Source of the DNA: Pseudaminobacter soli (ex Li et al. 2025)
GTDB taxonomy: Bacteria; Pseudomonadota; Alphaproteobacteria; Rhizobiales; Rhizobiaceae
Direction of reading: 5' to 3'
DNA: 64,000 nucleotides
NCBI RefSeq assembly: GCF_029892515.1
Contig: NZ_JARXVF010000001.1
Location: 1,860,001 to 1,924,000, forward strand
A program made the translations under genes and the position numbers. Shown one piece after another: positions 7,980 through 16,447 of this stretch. The notes under the pieces are model-generated. The model saw nothing but the letters and a program-made list of their open reading frames with translations. It made no database searches and was not told the DNA's origin. Within the stretch, counting starts at the first letter, position 1, and every line of letters starts with the position of its first letter.

Positions 7980-8125
7980 AAATTCTGAAAGTTGCTTTCC
8001 CGTTAATGCTGAACACAATAGGCCGGACGGAGGCATTTCAGAAGCGGAAATTGCTAGTGCAGCGCGAAAAAGTTGCTGCAATGCAGTCGAAACAGCGATT
8101 TAAATCGATTCACAAAACATGCCGC

Positions 8126-8177
8126 TTGACACATTTCTCGTTTCGAGCCGATGATACTGCCAGCCAAAGCGCTTTGG
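8126..8177 (+). promoter_or_regulatory. aglE promoter and AglR operator
   Basis: TTGACA (8126-8131) and GATGAT (8150-8155) are separated by 18 bases, a near-consensus sigma-70 -35 with a weaker -10. The perfect 14-bp palindrome CCAAAGCGCTTTGG (8164-8177) follows directly, over the expected transcription start, where a LacI-family protein would repress. A further perfect palindrome, CGATTTAAATCG (8096-8107), lies upstream and could be a second site of another factor. The 349-base gap between aglR and aglE holds no other gene that I can support. Confidence 0.7.
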
Positions 8178-8298
8178 AAACTTTCGGAAGAAAGTTCTTT
8201 CGAAAGTCGCGGTTCCGCTTGAGGCGGAATGCCCGGGGCAGTGTCGGCGGGACGAATGGAGGTTCGTCCGGGGAAATGACCGAACGGGAGGACAATCG

Positions 8299-9657
8299 AT
8301 GAAGAACGGCCTTTTGCTGGGCGCAGCGCTGACCGCACTCGCGCTCGCCGGTGCACCTGCGCACGCGGAACTGAAGTTCAAGCCGGGCGAAGACGCCCGC
8401 TTTCACTGGGCGAACCTTGACGACCTCAAGAAGATCGACCTGAAGGGCGAGACGCTGACGATCTTCGGGCCCTGGCGCGGCGAGGACGAGGCGCTGGTGC
8501 GCAGCGTGCTCGAATATTTCGTCGAGGCCACCGGCGTCGACCTGAAATACTCGTCGTCCGAAAACTACGAGCAGCAGATCGTTATCGATACCCAGGCCGG
8601 CAGCCCCCCCAACATCGCCATCCTGCCGCAGCCGGGCCTGATCCAGGACCTCGCCTCCAAGGGCTTCCTGACGCCTCTGGGCGACGACACCGCCGCCTGG
8701 ATCAAGGAGAACTATGCCGCCGGCCAGTCCTGGGCCGATCTCGGCACCTACAAGGACAAGGACGGCAAGCCCGGCTTCTTCGCCTTCCCCTACAAGGCCG
8801 ACGTGAAGGGCCTGGTGTGGTACTCGCCCGACAATTTCGAGGAAGCCGGCTACAAGGTTCCCAAGACGCAGGAAGAGCTCGCCGAGCTGGAGAAGAAGAT
8901 CGTCGCCGACGGCCACAAGCCGTGGTGCATCGGCCTGGGCTCGGGCGGCGCCACCGGCTGGCCGGCCACCGACTGGGTCGAGGACATCATGCTGCGCACC
9001 CAGCAGGCGGATGTCTACGACAAGTGGACCACCAACGAGATCCCCTTCACCGACCCCCGCGTCGTCAATGCGCTCGAGATCTTCGGCAAGATCGCGACCG
9101 ACGACAAGATGGTCGACGGGGGTGCTGCGGCCGTGGCCGCAACCGACTTCCGCGACAGCCCCAAGGGCCTCTTTGCAGTGCCGCCGAAGTGCTACATGCA
9201 CCACCAGGCTTCGTTCATTCCCTCCTTCTTCCCCGAAGGCACCAAGCTCGGCCAGGACGCGGATTTCTTCTACTTCCCGGCCTATGCGTCGAAGCCGGAG
9301 CTAGGCACGCCCGTCGAGGGCGCCGGCACGCTGGCGATGATCACCAAGGATTCGAAGGCGGCGCGTGCCTTCATCGAATTCCTGAAGATGCCGCTGGCGC
9401 ATGAGCTCTGGATGGCGCAGGGCAGCTTCGTCACGCCCTTCAAGTCGGTCAACACGGATGCCTATGCGAGTGCTGCGCTGAAGAAGCAGGGCGAAATCCT
9501 TGCCACCGCCTCGACCTTCCGCTTCGACGGCTCGGACCTGATGCCGGGCAAGATCGGCGCCGGCTCCTTCTGGACGGGCATGATCGATCTGGTCGGCGGC
9601 AAGCCGGCGGCCGACGTGGCGGCCGACATCCAGAAGAGCTGGGACGCAATCAAGTAG
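8299..9657 (+). CDS. aglE: Alpha-glucoside ABC transporter binding protein
   Basis: Periplasmic family-1 solute-binding protein of 452 residues for alpha-glucosides such as maltose, trehalose and sucrose (known for the S. meliloti Agl system). The start ATG has GGGAGGA eight bases upstream. Residues 1-23 are a signal peptide ending APAHA, so the mature protein starts at ELKFKPGED. It is the first gene of aglEFGAK and is set apart from aglF by a palindromic repeat element of about 165 bases. The first position in the operon and the following hairpin-rich gap would favour a high binding-protein level. Confidence 0.92.
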   Translation: MKNGLLLGAALTALALAGAPAHAELKFKPGEDARFHWANLDDLKKIDLKGETLTIFGPWRGEDEALVRSVLEYFVEATGVDLKYSSSENYEQQIVIDTQAGSPPNIAILPQPGLIQDLASKGFLTPLGDDTAAWIKENYAAGQSWADLGTYKDKDGKPGFFAFPYKADVKGLVWYSPDNFEEAGYKVPKTQEELAELEKKIVADGHKPWCIGLGSGGATGWPATDWVEDIMLRTQQADVYDKWTTNEIPFTDPRVVNALEIFGKIATDDKMVDGGAAAVAATDFRDSPKGLFAVPPKCYMHHQASFIPSFFPEGTKLGQDADFFYFPAYASKPELGTPVEGAGTLAMITKDSKAARAFIEFLKMPLAHELWMAQGSFVTPFKSVNTDAYASAALKKQGEILATASTFRFDGSDLMPGKIGAGSFWTGMIDLVGGKPAADVAADIQKSWDAIK

Positions 9658-9677
9658 CGGGTGCATCCTCCAGCAAT

Positions 9678-9842
9678 GCCCCCTCACCCGTCCTCCGCTA
9701 CGCTCAGGCCCCCTCTCCCCAGCCGGGGAGACGGGGTTGCCAGCGCGGCGCCTCCCTCTTCCCCCGCGAGGGAGAAGGTGGCCGCTCCCGGGTCTTGCTT
9801 TTGGCAAGCCCGAGGACAGGCCCCGGGGCGGGATGAGGGGGC
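9678..9842. repeat. Palindromic repeat element inside the agl operon
   Basis: The element is bounded by GCCCCCTCACCCG (9678-9690) and its near-complement CGGGATGAGGGGGC (9829-9842). It contains inner stem-loops, among them one of the CCCTCTTCCCCC / GAGGGAGAAGG type and one around CTTGCTTTTGGCAAG. It is non-coding and fills most of the 235-base aglE-aglF gap. The sequence style is that of the abundant intergenic palindromic repeats of rhizobia. Confidence 0.65.
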
Positions 9843-9892
9843 ATATTTTTCGGTGATGTAACCAACCAGTCCGTTGAACAGGGAACCATCCC

Positions 9893-10903
9893 ATGACGGC
9901 ACAGATTCTTTCGGCGATCATCACGGTGCTCATCGGCGTGGGCGGCTGCGTGATCTATTTCTGGAGCGCCAACCGCCTGCTCGATCTCGTGTTTCCCGCG
10001 CGCGGCGTCTCCGGCACCACCGCGATCGACAATCTGCGCAGGCAGGGCTACGTCCGGCCCTGGCTGTTCGTCGGTCCGGCGCTGCTCATCCTCAGCGTCT
10101 ACCTGATCTACCCGGCCATCGCGACATTCTACTATTCGCTGCACGATCGCAGCGGCCAGAGTTTCGTCGGCCTCTCCAACTATTCCTGGGCGCTGGGCGA
10201 CCGCGAATTCCGCCAGGCCATCTTCAACAATCTGCTCTGGCTGATGGTCGTGCCGGCCGCCTGCACCTTTCTGGGGCTGGTGATTGCCGTGCTGACCGAC
10301 CGCATCTGGTGGGGCACCATCGCCAAGAGCCTGATCTTCATGCCGCTCGCCATCTCCTTCGTCGGCGCCAGCGTCATCTGGAAATTCGTCTATGAGTTTC
10401 GCGGCGACGGCCAGACCCAGATCGGCATCCTCAACGCGCTGGTGCAGTATTTGGGCGGCGATCCGCAGGTGTGGGTGTCGACGCCATTCTGGAACAACTT
10501 TTTCCTCATGGTCATCCTGATCTGGATCCAGACCGGCTTTGCCATGGTCATCCTGTCCTCGGCGCTGCGCGGCATTCCGGAAGAGACCATCGAGGCGGCG
10601 ACGATCGATGGCGCAAGCCCCTTCCAGATCTTCTGGAAGATCATGATCCCGCAGATCTGGGGCACCATCGCGGTCGTGTGGACCACCATCACCATTCTGG
10701 TGCTAAAGGTGTTCGACATCATCCTGACCATGACCAACGGCCAGTGGAACACAAACACGCTGGCGAACTTGATGTTCGACTGGATGTTCCGCGGCACCGA
10801 CTACGGCCGGGGCGCAACAATCGCCATCGTCATCATGCTGGCCGTCGTGCCGATCATGATCTGGAACATCCGCCAGGCAACCCGCGAAGGCGGAGGACAC
10901 TGA
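9893..10903 (+). CDS. aglF: Alpha-glucoside ABC transporter permease (MalF-like)
   Basis: Inner-membrane permease of 336 residues with several hydrophobic segments (the first at about 5-25, then about 55-80 and onward). The EAA-loop that docks the ATPase is visible as EAATIDGASPFQIFWKIMIP, about 235-254. It pairs with aglG and is driven by AglK. The start ATG follows CAGGGAACCATCCC. An unusual point shared with the family is the extra N-terminal membrane segment ahead of the conserved permease core. The stop is directly followed by aglG with a one-base gap, implying coupled translation. Confidence 0.93.
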   Translation: MTAQILSAIITVLIGVGGCVIYFWSANRLLDLVFPARGVSGTTAIDNLRRQGYVRPWLFVGPALLILSVYLIYPAIATFYYSLHDRSGQSFVGLSNYSWALGDREFRQAIFNNLLWLMVVPAACTFLGLVIAVLTDRIWWGTIAKSLIFMPLAISFVGASVIWKFVYEFRGDGQTQIGILNALVQYLGGDPQVWVSTPFWNNFFLMVILIWIQTGFAMVILSSALRGIPEETIEAATIDGASPFQIFWKIMIPQIWGTIAVVWTTITILVLKVFDIILTMTNGQWNTNTLANLMFDWMFRGTDYGRGATIAIVIMLAVVPIMIWNIRQATREGGGH

Positions 10904-10904
10904 C

Positions 10905-12059
10905 ATGGCCCGCGCGCCCGGAAAATCCTTCCTCGGCCGCTTCGGCGTCCATATCGCCGTCGCCGCCTTCGTCATCCTCTGGACGATCCCGACGCTCGGC
11001 ATCCTGGTCTCGTCGCTGCGCTACAAGGACCAGATCGTCGCCTCGGGCTGGTGGACGGCGCTGACCACGGCAAGCCACACCGACGCCGGCCGGCTCGGCG
11101 GCGCGGCTGACCAGGTCGAGAAGGACGGCAAGTTCCTCATCATGGGCAATTTGTTCGGCGCCGGCGACAGCCGCACGCTGACCGCCTTCGGCATCAAGGC
11201 GCAGGCGCCGGCTGAATTCCCGGCCGGCTCGGTCGCAGACCTCGGCGACGGCGTGACGCTGCAGGTCAACAACGACGGCTCCTATGTCATGTCCTCGCCG
11301 GTGGCCTTCGAGGGCGATCGCGCCCGGCGCGTCTACTATGCGGCGTCGATCCCGCCGAACTTCACCGCCGAGAACTACAAGACGGTGCTGCTTTCCGAGG
11401 GCATAGGCCGCTCCTTCATCAACTCGCTGACGGTGACGGTGCCCGCCACCATCATCCCGATCCTGATTGCGGCCTTCGCCGCCTATGCGCTGGCCTGGAT
11501 GCGCTTTCCCGGCCGCGCGCTGCTGATCGCCACCGTCATCGGCCTGCTGGTCGTGCCGCTGCAGATGTCACTGATCCCGCTGCTCAAGATGTACAACGGA
11601 GTCGGCGCCTTCTTCGGCGTGCCGGCCAAGACCTATCTCGGCATCTGGCTGGCGCATACCGGCTTCGGGCTGCCCTTCGCCATCTACCTGCTCAGGAGCT
11701 ACATCGCCGGCCTGCCGCGCGAGATCATGGAGTCGGCGCGCATCGACGGCGCCAGCGATTTCGAGATCTTCGTAAAAATCGTGCTGCCGCTGTCCTTCCC
11801 GGTGCTGGCTTCCTTCGCCATTTTCCAGTTCCTCTGGGTGTGGAACGATCTGCTTGTGGCGATGGTGTTCCTGCGCACCGACGCCGACCAGATGGTGCTG
11901 ACCGCCAGGCTCAACAACCTGCTCGGCTCGCGCGGCGGCAACTGGGAAATCCTGACAACCTCGGCCTTCGTCACCATATTGGTGCCGCTTGCCGTATTCT
12001 TCTCACTGCAACGCTATTTCGTCCGCGGCCTGCTCGCGGGCTCCGTCAAAGGAGGCTGA
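10905..12059 (+). CDS. aglG: Alpha-glucoside ABC transporter permease (MalG-like)
   Basis: Inner-membrane permease of 384 residues, longer than a typical MalG (about 280-300) because of a large periplasmic insertion after the first membrane segment (about residues 43-165). The EAA loop ESARIDGASDFEIFVKIVLP is at about 274-293 and is followed by the last membrane segments. The insertion is typical for AglG proteins as I know them. It sits between aglF (one-base gap) and aglA (5-base gap), all in one operon. Confidence 0.93.
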   Translation: MARAPGKSFLGRFGVHIAVAAFVILWTIPTLGILVSSLRYKDQIVASGWWTALTTASHTDAGRLGGAADQVEKDGKFLIMGNLFGAGDSRTLTAFGIKAQAPAEFPAGSVADLGDGVTLQVNNDGSYVMSSPVAFEGDRARRVYYAASIPPNFTAENYKTVLLSEGIGRSFINSLTVTVPATIIPILIAAFAAYALAWMRFPGRALLIATVIGLLVVPLQMSLIPLLKMYNGVGAFFGVPAKTYLGIWLAHTGFGLPFAIYLLRSYIAGLPREIMESARIDGASDFEIFVKIVLPLSFPVLASFAIFQFLWVWNDLLVAMVFLRTDADQMVLTARLNNLLGSRGGNWEILTTSAFVTILVPLAVFFSLQRYFVRGLLAGSVKGG

Positions 12060-12064
12060 CCGCC

Positions 12065-13729
12065 ATGCAAGCCGCACGCAAGATCGAACGACCCGAACCG
12101 GCGGTGGACCGCGACTGGTGGCGCGGCGCGGTGATCTACCAGATCTATCCGCGCAGCTATCAGGATTCGAACGGCGACGGCATCGGCGACCTCCGGGGCA
12201 TCATCCGCCGCCTGCCGCATATCGCCTCCCTCGGCGCCGACGCGATCTGGATCTCGCCCTTCTTCAAGTCGCCGATGAAGGATTTCGGCTACGACGTGTC
12301 GGACTATTGCGACGTCGATCCGATGTTCGGCACGCTTGCGGATTTTGACGCGCTGGTGGCGGAGGCGCACCGGCTGGGGCTGAAGGTGATGATCGACCAG
12401 GTCATCTCCCACACTTCCGACGAGCACCCCTGGTTCAAGGAAAGCCGGGCCTCGCGCAACAATCCCAAGGCGGACTGGTTCGTGTGGGCCGACGCCAAGC
12501 CCGATGGCACGCCGCCCAACAACTGGCTGTCGATCTTCGGCGGCTCGGCTTGGCAGTGGGACACGCGCCGACAGCAATATTACCTACACAATTTCCTTGC
12601 CGAGCAGCCCGACCTCAACTTCCACAATCCGGCTGTTCAGAATGCTGTGCTGGATGCCACGCGCTTCTGGCTGGAGCGCGGCGTCGACGGTTTTAGGCTC
12701 GACACGATCAATTTCTACTTCCACTCGGCCGGGCTCGAGGATAACCCGGCCCTGCCGAAAGAGCAGCGCAACGATTCCATCGCGCCCTCGGTCAATCCCT
12801 ATAACTACCAGGACCATCTCTACGACAAGAGCCAGCCGGACAATCTCGGCTTCCTGGAGCGGTTCCGCGCGCTGCTGGACGAATATCCGGCCGCCGCGGC
12901 TGTTGGCGAAGTGGGTGATGCGCAACGCGGGCTCGACATCGTCGCCGCCTACACCGCCGGCGACCATCGGGTGCAGATGTGCTACGCCTTCGACTTCCTG
13001 GGGCCTGAGAAGATCAGCGCGCCCAAGGTGCGCAACGTGCTGGAAACCTTCGGCCGCGAGGCGAGCGACGGCTGGTCGTGCTGGGCCTTCTCCAATCATG
13101 ATGTGGTGCGCCACGCCTCGCGCTGGGGCGAAGGCGAGGCCGACCGCACGGCCTATCTCAAGGTGCTGTCTGCGCTCCTGATGTCGCTGCGCGGTTCGGT
13201 CTGCATCTATCAGGGCGAGGAACTCGGCCTCGGCGAGGCCGAACTCGCCTTCGAGGATTTACAGGACCCCTACGGCATCCGTTTCTGGCCCGAGTTCAAG
13301 GGACGCGACGGCTGCCGCACGCCCATGGTGTGGGAGAGCAAGGCACAGAATGCCGGCTTCTCGACCGCCAAGCCGTGGCTTCCCGTGCCGGCCGAGCACA
13401 AGGTGCTGGCGGCGGATAGGCAAGCAGGCGACCAGAACTCGCTGCTGGAACACTACCGGCGCTTCCTCGCCTTCCGCCGGGGGCACCCCGCACTTGCCAA
13501 AGGCGACATCGTCTTCCTGCCGAGCGAAGGCGACACGGTTGCCTTTACGCGCCGGGAAGGTAATGAAGAGATCGTCTGCGCCTTCAATCTCGGCTCGCAA
13601 CCGGCCGTGGTCGAGCTCGGCGGATCGGCGGGGCTGCAGCCTCTCTCCGGTCATGGCTTTTCAGGCAAGGCCGAAGCAGGCACAATCAGGCTTGGCGCCT
13701 ATGGTGCCTGGTTCGGGCGGCGCGCCTGA
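12065..13729 (+). CDS. aglA: GH13 alpha-glucosidase
   Basis: Cytoplasmic glycoside hydrolase family 13 enzyme of 554 residues that hydrolyses imported alpha-glucosides to glucose. The catalytic set is visible: nucleophile Asp213 in GVDGFRLDTIN, general acid Glu282 in AVGEVGD, and transition-state Asp346 in FSNHDVVR. The N-terminal signature YQIYPRSYQDSNGDGIGDL spans about 25-43. The ATG at 12065 is chosen because AAAGGAGG precedes it, and the in-frame extension to 11840 would overlap aglG and has no family similarity. There is no signal peptide, in keeping with an intracellular enzyme fed by AglEFGK. Confidence 0.95.
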   Translation: MQAARKIERPEPAVDRDWWRGAVIYQIYPRSYQDSNGDGIGDLRGIIRRLPHIASLGADAIWISPFFKSPMKDFGYDVSDYCDVDPMFGTLADFDALVAEAHRLGLKVMIDQVISHTSDEHPWFKESRASRNNPKADWFVWADAKPDGTPPNNWLSIFGGSAWQWDTRRQQYYLHNFLAEQPDLNFHNPAVQNAVLDATRFWLERGVDGFRLDTINFYFHSAGLEDNPALPKEQRNDSIAPSVNPYNYQDHLYDKSQPDNLGFLERFRALLDEYPAAAAVGEVGDAQRGLDIVAAYTAGDHRVQMCYAFDFLGPEKISAPKVRNVLETFGREASDGWSCWAFSNHDVVRHASRWGEGEADRTAYLKVLSALLMSLRGSVCIYQGEELGLGEAELAFEDLQDPYGIRFWPEFKGRDGCRTPMVWESKAQNAGFSTAKPWLPVPAEHKVLAADRQAGDQNSLLEHYRRFLAFRRGHPALAKGDIVFLPSEGDTVAFTRREGNEEIVCAFNLGSQPAVVELGGSAGLQPLSGHGFSGKAEAGTIRLGAYGAWFGRRA

Positions 13730-13759
13730 TCACGAAGACAGCAGAGGGGAGAAAGAATC

Positions 13760-14875
13760 GTGGCCGATCTCACGCTGAGGAACGTCAAGAAGGCATATGG
13801 CAACCTCAACATCCTGCACGGCATCGACCTCGATATAAAATCGGGCGAGTTCATTGTCTTCGTCGGACCATCGGGCTGCGGAAAGTCGACGCTGCTGCGC
13901 ACCATTGCGGGGCTTGAAGACATCACCGGCGGCACCTTGCAGATCGCTGGCGAGACCGTGAACGACGTGCCGCCCTCCAAGCGCGGCATCGCCATGGTGT
14001 TCCAGTCCTATGCGCTCTATCCGCACATGACGGTCTACGACAACATGGCCTTCGGCATGAAGATCGCGCGCGAAAGCAAGGCCGAGATCGACCGCCGCGT
14101 GCGCCAGGCAGCCGAAATCCTGCAGCTGACGAAATATCTCGAGCGCCTGCCCAAGGCGCTGTCGGGCGGCCAGCGCCAGCGTGTCGCCATCGGTCGCGCC
14201 ATCGTGCGCAACCCAAAAGTCTTCCTGTTCGACGAGCCTCTGTCCAATCTCGACGCTGCGTTGCGCGTTGCCACCCGCATCGAGATCGCCAAGCTCAAGG
14301 AAAGCATGCCCAATACAACGATGGTCTACGTCACCCACGACCAGGTCGAGGCGATGACGTTGGCGGACCGGATCGTCGTTCTCAAGGACGGGCGCGTCGA
14401 ACAGGTAGGCACTCCCATGGAGCTCTACCGCAACCCCGGAAACCTGTTCGTGGCGCAGTTCATAGGCTCCCCGGCAATGAACATTTTGCCGGCGAAGATC
14501 GAGCAGGCAGGACCGAGGACAACGGTTTCGCATGTCGGTGATCGCAAGGTCGAAGTGCCGATTGCCTCGCCGGCCGGCACGGCGGGCGCGAAGATCAGCT
14601 TCGGCGTGCGCCCGGAAGACCTCTATATCGCCAATGGCGGCGACTTCCTGTTCGAAGGCGTGGTCGACTATGTCGAGCAGCTCGGGGAAGTTCAGCTGGT
14701 CTATCTGGAGCTCGGTCACACCAGCCAGCCGCTGGTGGCAAAACTGCCCGGCAATGCCGTGGTCAAGCGTGGCACCGTCCTGCGTCTGGCGGCCGATGCC
14801 GACAATTTGCACATCTTCGACGAAAGCGGCAGTTCCTTCGCCCGCAATAGCGCGGACGCCGCTGTAGCGGCCTGA
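13760..14875 (+). CDS. aglK: Alpha-glucoside ABC transporter ATP-binding protein
   Basis: MalK-type ATPase of 371 residues that powers AglEFG. Walker A GPSGCGKST is at 36-44, the signature LSGGQRQR at about 134-141, Walker B VFLFDEPLSNLDA follows, then the switch His in YVTHDQ. The C-terminal third (about 240-371) is the MalK regulatory beta-barrel (TOBE) region. The start is a GTG at 13760 with GGGGAGAAAG upstream. It is the last gene of the operon. In many bacteria such ATPases serve several CUT1 importers, so it could also energise the amino-sugar importer at the left edge, for which no ATPase is seen in the window. Confidence 0.94.
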   Translation: MADLTLRNVKKAYGNLNILHGIDLDIKSGEFIVFVGPSGCGKSTLLRTIAGLEDITGGTLQIAGETVNDVPPSKRGIAMVFQSYALYPHMTVYDNMAFGMKIARESKAEIDRRVRQAAEILQLTKYLERLPKALSGGQRQRVAIGRAIVRNPKVFLFDEPLSNLDAALRVATRIEIAKLKESMPNTTMVYVTHDQVEAMTLADRIVVLKDGRVEQVGTPMELYRNPGNLFVAQFIGSPAMNILPAKIEQAGPRTTVSHVGDRKVEVPIASPAGTAGAKISFGVRPEDLYIANGGDFLFEGVVDYVEQLGEVQLVYLELGHTSQPLVAKLPGNAVVKRGTVLRLAADADNLHIFDESGSSFARNSADAAVAA

Positions 14876-14984
14876 AACCCGACTGGTATTCCGCTTTCGT
14901 TTGCAACGGCGCCGCCTGTGTAAACGGAAGCGGACCGTTTGGCGCCCCAGGTGCGGGGCGATGGGCTATCCGCCCGAAGAGGCC

Positions 14985-16289
14985 TCACACCTTGACGAGG
15001 TGCTCGACGCGGCCCTTTTCGCCGAAGATCCGTAGATAGCGCTTCATCTCCTCGGCATCGCCCGTCGCCTTGGCGGGATTGTCCGAGAGCTTTACCGCCT
15101 CGCGCCCGTTCACCTGGGTGACCTTGCAGACCAGCGAGATCGCGTTGAGGCCCTGCGTCTCCATCGGCGCGCAGCCCTCGAAGTCATTGGTCAGGTTCGT
15201 GCCCCAGCCGAAGGACACGCGCACCTTGCCGCGGAAGTGGTGGTACGCCTCTTCGATCGTGTCGACCTCCATGCCGTCGGAGAAGATCAGAAGCTTGTTG
15301 CGCGGGTCGACGCCCTTTTCGCGCCACCAGGCCATGATCTTCTCGCCGGCCTCGATCGCCGGGGCGCTGTCGGGCCTGAAGCCGGTCCAGTTGGCGACCC
15401 AGTCGGGCGCCTTGTTCAGGAACGCGCTGGTGCCGAAGGTGTCCGGCAGGACGATCAACAGATTGCCGCCATAGTAACGCTGCCAGTCCTGCAGAACCTT
15501 GTAGGGCGCCTGGCGCAGGTCGTGGTCGTTGTTGGCCAGGGCCGCCTGCACCGTGGGCAACTCATGCGCGTTGGTGCCGAGCGCTTCGAGGTCGGTGTCC
15601 ATGGCCAGGAGCACATTGGAGGTGCCGGTGAAGGCTTCGCCGATGCCTTCCTTCAGCGCCTCCACGCACCAGCGCTGCCACATGAAGGAGTGGCGGCGGC
15701 GCGTACCGAAATCGGAAACCTTGAGGCCGGGCAGCTGGCGCAGCCGTTCCGTCTTGGCCCAGAGCTTGGCCTTGGCGCGCGCATAAAGCACGTCGAGCGC
15801 GAAGGGGCCGAAGGGGCGCATGGCCGAGCGCGAGCGCAATTCGTTGATGATGGCGAGCGCAGGGATTTCCCACAGCGTGGTGTACATCCACGGCCCATGG
15901 AACTCGAGCTCGTATTGCCCGTCGCGCTTGGACAGCTCGTATTCGGGAAGCTGGAAATTCTCCAGCCAGGCGAGGAATTCGGGCTCGAAGATCTGCTTGC
16001 GACCATAGAAGGTGTTGCCGCCCAGCCAGATCATTTCCTTCTTCGTGAAGCGCAGCGTGCGCGCATAGTCCAGCTGCTCGCGCAGTTCCTGCTCGTCGAT
16101 CTCGTCGGCCAGCCTGACGGAGGTAGTGCGGTTGATCAGCGAAAAAGTGACGTCGACATCGGGATACATGCCCCAGATCATCTGCAGCATCAGCAGCTTG
16201 TAGAAGTCGGTATCAAGCAGGCTGCGAACGATCGGGTCCAGCTTCCAGGTATGGTTGTAGACGCGTCGCGCAATATCTGTCTTGGTCAT
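14985..16289 (-). CDS. pncB: Nicotinate phosphoribosyltransferase
   Basis: Cytoplasmic enzyme of 434 residues that couples nicotinate and PRPP (with ATP hydrolysis) to nicotinate mononucleotide in NAD salvage. The N-terminus has the conserved [16 protein letters not shown] stretch (about 23-38). The central region has [12 protein letters not shown] (about 195-206), with the histidine that is phosphorylated in the family, and GTSNVLLA near 221-228. [11 protein letters not shown] lies near 367-377. Length is typical for the proteobacterial type. It is the last of four leftward genes that begin with nicotinamidase at 20340, giving both halves of the nicotinamide-to-NaMN route. Confidence 0.95.
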   Translation of the reverse strand: MTKTDIARRVYNHTWKLDPIVRSLLDTDFYKLLMLQMIWGMYPDVDVTFSLINRTTSVRLADEIDEQELREQLDYARTLRFTKKEMIWLGGNTFYGRKQIFEPEFLAWLENFQLPEYELSKRDGQYELEFHGPWMYTTLWEIPALAIINELRSRSAMRPFGPFALDVLYARAKAKLWAKTERLRQLPGLKVSDFGTRRRHSFMWQRWCVEALKEGIGEAFTGTSNVLLAMDTDLEALGTNAHELPTVQAALANNDHDLRQAPYKVLQDWQRYYGGNLLIVLPDTFGTSAFLNKAPDWVANWTGFRPDSAPAIEAGEKIMAWWREKGVDPRNKLLIFSDGMEVDTIEEAYHHFRGKVRVSFGWGTNLTNDFEGCAPMETQGLNAISLVCKVTQVNGREAVKLSDNPAKATGDAEEMKRYLRIFGEKGRVEHLVKV

Positions 16290-16447
16290 TCACGAGAGCC
16301 TTTTTGAGCTGCTTTTCGCTTATCCGACAGCCTCTTAACATCGAAACGGCTAACTTGCCTCATCAATGCGCCGCTGGACCGACAAAAATCCCGCTGCGGC
16401 AAGCACGGTTGCGTCCGCGACAGCCGGCAAAGCACGGGACGCCAGGG

